A stretch of DNA of 64,000 bases from Podocnemis expansa (taxonomy: Eukaryota; Chordata; Testudines; Podocnemididae): assembly GCA_007922195.1 (NCBI GenBank), contig ML682005.1, positions 42,885,957 to 42,949,956 of the forward strand, given 5' to 3'. The translations under genes were made by a program, and so were the position numbers. Below are positions 57,591 to 64,000 of the stretch, one piece after another. A model generated the notes under the pieces. It saw only the letters and a program-made list of their open reading frames with translations. It was not told the DNA's origin and made no database searches. Each line of letters begins with the position of its first letter. The first letter of the stretch is position 1.

Positions 57591-58580
57591 ACCGTGAAAC
57601 AGGTAATGTTTCTCTGGCTATGTCTACATCTATTTATTTAGTTCGGACTTGCATTTCTGAACTAAATAAGTCTGAGTTTAGTTTGAACTAGACTAACTGC
57701 AGCTTTTTAGTTCAAACTAGCAGTGCAGCTTAGTTCAAACTAACTGTTTAGTTCAAAATAAAAATTGTGGCTAGTTCAAACTAAAAAGTTAATTCGAACT
57801 AGAAAAAGTAGCTAGTTCGAACTAACCGCTTAGTTCAAACTATTTTTAGTTTGAGCTAGCGTGACTACATCATGCTAAAACAAAAAACTTTTTTAGTTTG
57901 AACTAGCCAAAGTCTAGTATAGACCTGGTCCAAATTAGTCTAGACTAAGCTTGCTTAGACATAGAGGGTATGTCTACACTGGCTAATTAGTCCGGACTAA
58001 GCAAGTGTATTCTGGAGTAATTTGGACCAGGTCTACACTAGCCTTTGGCTAGTTTGAACTAATTTTTTTTTTTTTTTACTTCCAGCTAGGCAAAGCTTAG
58101 TTTGACCTAGTTAGTTTGAACAGTAAGTTCAAACTAAGTGCTTAATTCAAATTTTAGTTTGAACCTGTGCAATGTAGTCATGCTAGTTGGAGCTAAAAAA
58201 GTTTGAACTAAGCGGTTAGTTCAAACTAGCCACTTTTTCTAGTTTGAACTAACTATTTAGTTTGAACTAGCTGTGCTTTTTAGTTTGAACTAAAGAGTTA
58301 GTTCAAACTCAGCCACATGGGTAGTTCGAACTAAATGGCTGTGATTAGTCTTAACTAGCCCGAAGCTAGTTCGGACTAAACTTGGACTTATTTAGTTTGG
58401 ATTTGCAAGTCCGAATTAAATTAATAGATGTAGACATAGCCTATGTTCCTTAATCTGTAGATGGGGAAATGTAGGTGCAGAGAGTAAATGTGACTTTCTC
58501 AAGGTCCAGCAGGGCATGTGATTGAACCCAGGCCTCAAAAGATCCAGGTTAGCATAGTAACTGCTCGGCCATCCTTCCTT
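57590..58580 (-). repeat. MIR fragment, antisense, split by a foldback element
   Basis: CTGTAGATGGGGAAATGTAG, CAAGGTCCAGCAGGGCATGT and GATTGAACCCAGGCCTC (58455-58530) are antisense MIR. GAAACAGGTAATGTTTCT just before the foldback element looks like its continuation, so the foldback element lies inside the MIR. Confidence 0.6.
57616..58441. mobile_element. Large foldback element (TTAGTTCAAACTAA type)
   Basis: 826 bp with ends GGCTATGTCTACATCTATT and AATAGATGTAGACATAGCC and arms of about 340 bp related in inverted orientation. The arms are built of AGTTCAAACTA/TAGTTTGAACTA palindromic words. Near the centre (57955-57985) a second pair of end-like words (TTAGACATAG, GGGTATGTCTACAC) suggests a head-to-head dimer. 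Flanks TCT/TAT fit a 3-bp duplication poorly; ATGTTTCT/ATGTTCCT (7/8) would fit an 8-bp one if the ends are shifted by one or two bases. Confidence 0.8.
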
Positions 58581-59289
58581 TCTTTATTCATTTACATGGG
58601 AAGTACTATAGCCATAAATCTCAAAACACACAGGAATGGAATTTGGACAATCCTGGGGTTTTCTTTAAGGCCCTGAGTCCAAGTAACACATTTTCTGTTC
58701 CTGATTTCTTGTTCTGTCATTTTGGCCTTCATGTTCTCTTCAGAAAACTGAATAGATTATGAAGAAACAATATTGATAGCTGGACAATAGGCTTATCATA
58801 CTCGTGGCTTCCTATCATGCTACAATACTAGGCCAAAGGACAGTGCCATGTGCCAGCCAGCCCTGCCCCCACTGGCATACTGGTCAGGAGTGCCCTTTGG
58901 GCTCAGGGCCTCCCCCAGCAACAGGACTCCACGCTGTGGACAGGGGCGTAGGTGGGTGGGTGAGGTAATGGTGGGGCACAGCCAGGGGCCCACAATCTGG
59001 TTAATCTGGGTCTGCTCATTGCTATGGTTTTGTATAACTGTTAGAGTGAATGGTGGATGCCTGCCACAACTATGGTAGAAAGAGAATCACATTGGGTAGC
59101 CAAAGCAGATCAAGAAAGAAATGATGTCCCAACCAGTGTTAGTCTTTGTTCTGTGAATACGAACCTGATTTACTTCTATTCTGGTTGATCCTAGAGGATA
59201 TTGTAGAATCTTTACCTTTCTATAGAATAAAATAAATGATAAACTACTTTACAATTGCATTTAGAATTCATCAATAAATCACATGAAAG
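58581..59289. other. Unassigned, with a GC-rich hAT-like scrap
   Basis: 58840-59010 is GC-rich and ends CTGGTTAATCTGGGTCTG, resembling the right end of the element at 21553-22039. No left end or duplication found. Confidence 0.35.
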
Positions 59290-59339
59290 AGGGGAGGAGT
59301 TTATCATAGGAAGGCATTGCCTTCCCCTGATTGGCTGCT

Positions 59340-59910
59340 CTATGTCTCCCCACTGAGGCAAGAGCAGGCCCCAGCTGGCACCCAGGGCCACTGTGGCAGT
59401 GGCACTCAGGCCTGGCTGGGGCCATCTCCTGCCTGAGTGGAGAGGCAGAATACCCACCACTGGTGGCAGTATCTGGCCACAGTGAGGGACCTGGAGTTGC
59501 TGCTGGCAGACAGAGCCAGCCCTGGCTGGGTCTTGGCCCCAGCTGGGGAACCAGAGCTGCCACCAGTGGTGGTATCTGACAACAGCTGGGGACATGGAGC
59601 CACCACCTCTGGGGAACCCAGAGCTGCTGGTTGCAGTGGTATCCAGATCTGGTCAGGGCAAAGGGTCACCAGCAGCAGTGGGATCCGGCCCCAGCTGGGG
59701 ACTCAGATCTGCCAGCAGCGAGGAGATTCGGCCCCTGGCCAGGCTCAGGAGCCACTACCACTGAAAGGATCCAACTCCACTGGGGACCCAGGACAAAGGG
59801 TCTGGCCCCGGCTGGGGATCTGCTTCTGCTGGTGGTGGCAGGATCTGGTCCCAGCCCAAGCAGCAGGATCCAGATCAAGGGGAGGGCTGGACCTTTGGAG
59901 CTACCTTCCC
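59340..59910. repeat. GC-rich degenerate minisatellite
   Basis: CCAGCTGGGGACC-type words recur irregularly (about 59540, 59583, 59690, 59776, 59806) with CAGAGCTGCCACCAG-like neighbours. Related in wording to 55651-55925. Plus frames of 174-175 aa and minus frames are artefacts. Confidence 0.6.
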
Positions 59911-60080
59911 CTTGGCAAGCTCCAAAATCCACCCATGGATGTATATCCTCCAGTAACTGTATAGTTTGGCCATATAACTCATCTGTCTGTATTTTAAAAT
60001 ATTACAACTTAAGAAAGAATAAGAAGTCTTCTAATAACTCAGAAAAAGTCCCAGCCTCAAACATGCTTTATCTTATAAAT

Positions 60081-61261
60081 CAGTGTTTCTCAACCTTTTG
60101 CACGTTGTTACCTATTTTGTGGCATATAATGCATGACCCAGTCCTCCTGGGATAATCTTCTGAATGTGCCAAAATCAGGGAAAGCTGCAAAACATGGGGC
60201 CAAACCTCTAGACCACTGATGAGTGGTACTTAAACCATTCTCCCAGTCAGTAACAAAACATGCTTCTGATTCCCTACTCTAGTCATCGCCAAGCATAACA
60301 AAATAGAAACAGCCCCCTTTATTGCACATCAGCTCCTCCAGTCCCCCCACATAGCCACTGGGTCTCTTAAATAGGTTCTCCTGACCCCAAGGGGCCACCC
60401 ACATCACCCAGCAAAATACAGGCTTGGATCTTACCCAAAATACCATGCTGCCAGCCAATCTTTTAGTAATTACAACTAAAGGTTTAATATAAAAAGAAAA
60501 CAAAGAAAACATGAGAGATGTTGAAGGGTCAAAGTGAATCACGCACATATAAATGATTTAGAGTCCATAGGAAGCAAGTCCTTGAAGAATCTGCAGTTTG
60601 CAGTTTAGTCCAGTTTCTCTGGTATGCACCCAGCACCTGGGTGGGGCTCAGTCCTTTGTTCAGTCCCAAAAGAATAGCTCCAGAGGAGGGTGTTGGTTGC
60701 AGACAGACTGAAGAATGAAAACAAAATGGAGATGGGGCCCCTGCCTTTTATCACCTTTGGCTTTCCCCATGCTCTGAGCCCTTGCCAAATCAAAATCAAG
60801 TTGAGTCACATGGTCAGTCTGAGTGACTCAGACAGGTTTCTTCCTAGGTCCACTGTAGCTGGGAGTTCCCTTAATGGGCCAGTAAGAAGACAATGGTTTT
60901 GCAGACAGCCAGTCTGGGATTGCCTTAAAATCAAATAACTTGGAACATAAATAGAACTAACATATTCCTAATTTCTAATACAGATTTGACACCTATATGT
61001 AAACCATATAATCATTCCTAGCAGATTACAACTTTTCTATTGGTAGCAAACATGGCATATCACATATGGATTATTGCAAATATAAAATATTAATATGAAA
61101 AATAATCATAAACAGTCCCCTAGACCCAGGCAGTGTCACATCATGATCCTATAGGACAAACCAGCCCACGCCCCTCTGGCCAAATCCAGCCATCTTCCCA
61201 GCTTTCTCTAACACACTTTGTACTGTGTGGCGACGCAGTAACCCCTGGTTGAGAACCGGTG
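60081..61261. mobile_element. hAT element, non-autonomous, 1.18 kb
   Basis: Identical TTATAAAT flanks at 60073-60080 and 61262-61269 define an 8-bp target duplication. Ends are CAGTGTTTCTCAACC and GGTTGAGAACCGGTG, an inverted pair of the common CAGTGNTTCTCAACC hAT type. No transposase frame over 90 aa, so probably an internal-deletion derivative. Confidence 0.92.
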
Positions 61262-61269
61262 TTATAAAT

Positions 61270-61689
61270 ATAGGTCAAGACTTAAGATTGAAAGACTTAT
61301 TAAAATGAATACTACAGAGAGCACGTGTCCTGTGCTGCTACCACAGTTCTGTTTGAAGGATACTACTTAGTTTCTTTATTACTGGCACTTACAAAGGGAG
61401 TGATTGCATAAAACGCCACAGAAAAGTTATGCATAATATCGGGGTGTGGACTGACTCATTACTAGCACTGTTAGCAAGGTCTCATTGTTGTCAGAGAAAA
61501 TCTTATAAAACATGAACTTAGTTGTTGTTTTGTAAAAAGAGAAATCATCATACCACTAGTAGCTGATTTAATCAGCTGGCCAATGTCTAATATTATTATT
61601 TCTATACAAAGGTATATCTTGTGAGGAATTTCAGACAGAAACTGCTGAGGAGACACGAACAAAAATTCCCAAACCCCTTTGTTTTAAAT

Positions 61690-61728
<39 letters not shown>

Positions 61729-63157
61729 GAACACTATCAATATATTTTTACATAAGTTTTAATTATTATTTTAAAATTTGCACTTTCTTTTATCAGTATC
61801 TTAGAATCGTAAAACTCAAGTCAGTTTCCTTACTGATTTATTTTCTTTCATCTTGTGCCCACAAGGTCTAAATAATCTCTCACTGAAACTGATGAGAGCG
61901 TTTCCATCAGCTTAGTTATGTTACTTTGGGTCTATGATACTTTTGTTTGTTATTGTAGACTTGTTCTTGAGTGCTGGTTGCTGGCTGGTTGCTGTTTTCC
62001 TATTTTGGAAAACAAATTGGAAATAAGAAATATAATTTCACAGAGTTCACATCCAGAAAGACACTTTGAAAAGTTGGGTCACATTTAGGGACCTGAATAA
62101 AGAAAACCTAAGTGAAGAGAAAAATAGCCAAATATTTTGTGGTGACTACTGGTGCCTTGATCCCCAAACTTGCCACCCCACACCATCATTTCTAAACTCT
62201 TTTTCTTTCCTCCACTTCTTATGTACTGTAATCTAGTTTTTCTGTGCAAAAGCTGGGGAGATGGTAGCCGTCCAAACTAACAACAACCATTTGTTCCTAT
62301 TTTTGTTTCATCTGTATAATGCCAAAATTAATAACATAAAATCCTGTCAAAAACCTGGACTGGAGAACATCCTTTAGTCAGTATTGTGTTCTTTCCAATA
62401 AATGTTATTAAACAGTAATGCTGTATCTCCAACAAGAAACCATTCTGCCCTCCTACATGTAAGCACAGCTAGAGAAATTAGCTAGAAAGATCCACTTGTA
62501 GCCAACGAACATTTACATGAAAGGTAGTCAGCTCTCTCTCTCCACCTTTCTCCTCTGCATTGAAATGACAGCTCAAGTGATGGTGCCATCTTTTCATTTC
62601 TGAGACATTCCAGTTCCATATGGATCACTCTCCCCTCTTTCCCAGTGGCATTTTGTCCAAGAGAGGGTGAATTGTGAAGACATGAAAATATGAGAGGAAT
62701 AAAATTCCAGTCACACTAATCTCTGGACAGGAAGAGAGAAATGAAAAATTATGTCAGTATTGCACATACACAGTGTATTCACTAATCACTCATTCATGAC
62801 ACCAAAAAAATTCTGATTAGCTAACTGACTTGTGTCTCCTACTGGAGGAGTGAAAGAGAGATCATCTGCGTTTTAAAATACTTAGTAGTCAGCCAGATAC
62901 TATGGTGAAGAGGATCATGTAATAATAGGTAGCCTGATGGACAAAACCCCTCACAAAGCTTACTTCAATTTTTTAAGCTGATCAAATGTAGTGCAAGCAT
63001 CATGAAGAAACAAAGATAAATTAGATGGATGTGTTTCATTTTTTTGTTTAAAATAATGGTTTGATTTGTTTGTGTATAAGCTGTCAACAATAATTCTTTT
63101 GGCATTATATATAGCATATTGACTTTAATTTTCAGCAGTGTCTGAATGACTTGCACC
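61270..63157. other. Unassigned AT-rich DNA
   Basis: No gene recognised; contains an (AT)n run at 61693-61723. Confidence 0.45.
61693..61723. repeat. (TA)n microsatellite
   Basis: About 15 uninterrupted TA units. Confidence 0.95.
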
Positions 63158-63260
63158 CTTAAGTCCCATTTTCAAAAGTGATTTAGGCAATTAGGAACCT
63201 AAATCTCATTAAAACCAATGGGATTTAGGTTCTGCCAGATGCTTCTGAAAATTGTAACTA
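63158..63260. repeat. Foldback repeat (third copy of AAGTGCCTA type)
   Basis: CATTTTCAAAAGTGATTTAG and GGAACCTAAATC on the left are mirrored by GGGATTTAGGTTCTG and CTTCTGAAAATTG on the right. Confidence 0.5.
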
Positions 63261-63665
63261 CTTTGTACAAATATTACAAACAGGTGTTATGTTTAAGGCC
63301 TTCATTTTCACTTACTGCTTCTACTGAAATTCCCAAGTTTTACCCCCAAAAATATTTTTTGTACAGATTTTCACCCAAATTTTGGATGATTCAAGTAATG
63401 AAAATATTATGTTAAGAAAGCCCAAAACTTTACATTAGGTTAATGTATTTATGTAAATAATAAATTAATCTAAGTATAAATGTGAAACTGTCTGTTACAT
63501 TCCCTTAGTTTAATGGGAGACTCATACACGCATTCATATATGTAGTGTTAATATATCAACTCCTTTTGCTTTCAGTACTCTTCTCTGTTAGTTGCTTCTG
63601 TATCTCTTATCTTCCAATATTAATCCCAATATTGACCTAGAAAACTGTGAAGTTAAGTTTTTGCG

Positions 63666-63667
<2 letters not shown>

Positions 63668-63701
<34 letters not shown>
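63668..63701. repeat. (GT)n microsatellite
   Basis: Uninterrupted GT run of about 34 bp. Confidence 0.95.
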
Positions 63702-63705
<4 letters not shown>

Positions 63706-63870
63706 AACACTGATAAATTCCTGGGAATTTTACACAAAGTAAAAATTGAAAATAAAAGGTCTTATCCTAATGTAATCAGAGATGGCCGAAAATCAAATTT
63801 CCAGATTGGAACAGTCTCAGATTTAGGAGACTTCAGATCCTGATCTGGAATTAAACTACGCAGTTCAGGG

Positions 63871-63930
63871 CCATCCCTAACTATGATGTGTATATATTTA
63901 GCATCCCTAACTATGATGTGTATGTATTTA
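63871..63930. repeat. 30-bp tandem duplication
   Basis: CATCCCTAACTATGATGTGT starts at 63872 and again at 63902; the two 30-bp units differ at two positions. Confidence 0.95.
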
Positions 63931-64000
63931 GCAAAGGCACTTTACACTGGCCTGACTCCCAATTCTCCACTGAGTTTATTTGAAAATCCAAATCCTAATT

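Noticed and set aside
59437..60155. 174- and 175-aa plus-strand frames
   Set aside because: Both translate the GC-rich minisatellite in different frames; low-complexity Trp/Gly/Ala/Ser output.

Overview
This is vertebrate nuclear DNA in which I can recognise no host protein-coding exon. Almost everything that can be identified is transposon-derived. The best organism guess is a cryptodiran turtle. The reasons are several copies of a tRNA-headed SINE that matches the tortoise PolIII/Cry type, CR1 LINEs of the sauropsid type, amniote MIR copies, and PNMA-like Ty3/Gypsy and DIRS retroelements. This is inferred from repeat families only; no database was searched.

Layout. 0-9.5 kb: a decayed CR1 broken by one GC-rich hAT-like insertion and abutting another, a palindromic SINE pair split by a TTTCGAAA-rich foldback MITE, a younger CR1 with an open C-terminal ORF2, small hAT elements, G-rich minisatellites and a second MITE. 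9.5-31.3 kb: mostly unremarkable AT-rich DNA with a third MITE, MIR fragments, two GC-rich hAT-like insertions and simple repeats. 31.3-37.2 kb: a 5.3-kb DIRS-like element on the minus strand with inverted terminal repeats, an internal complementary region and a broken gag, sitting inside one arm of a SINE-derived palindrome. 38.6-42.3 kb: three more foldback MITEs, a MIR with a foldback insert, a 41-bp minisatellite and a GC-rich block. 42.9-48.5 kb: a long decayed CR1/L3-type LINE (esterase-like ORF1, endonuclease, RT) interrupted by a SINE pair, a MITE nested in that pair, a hAT element and a short inverted LINE scrap. 50-58.6 kb: a possible solo LTR, a hAT element, SINEs, and a broken LTR retrotransposon (LTR-like region, tRNA-Pro-type primer site, PNMA-like gag) hit by a tRNA-Val/CR1 SINE and truncated near a large foldback element. 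59.3-64 kb: a GC-rich degenerate minisatellite, a 1.18-kb hAT with a perfect 8-bp target duplication, and simple repeats.

The most notable pattern is a group of foldback MITEs with near-identical ends (GGCTGTGTTCACACAG or GGSTATGTCYACAC) but different internal palindromic words (TTTCGAAA, TTCGAATT, ATCGATTT, TTAGTTCAAACTAA). Seven of the eight carry clear 3-bp target duplications of variable sequence, and three insertion sites can be checked because they fall inside SINEs or a MIR. The second is the DIRS element, whose internal complementary region reproduces both outer termini, as expected of a circle junction.
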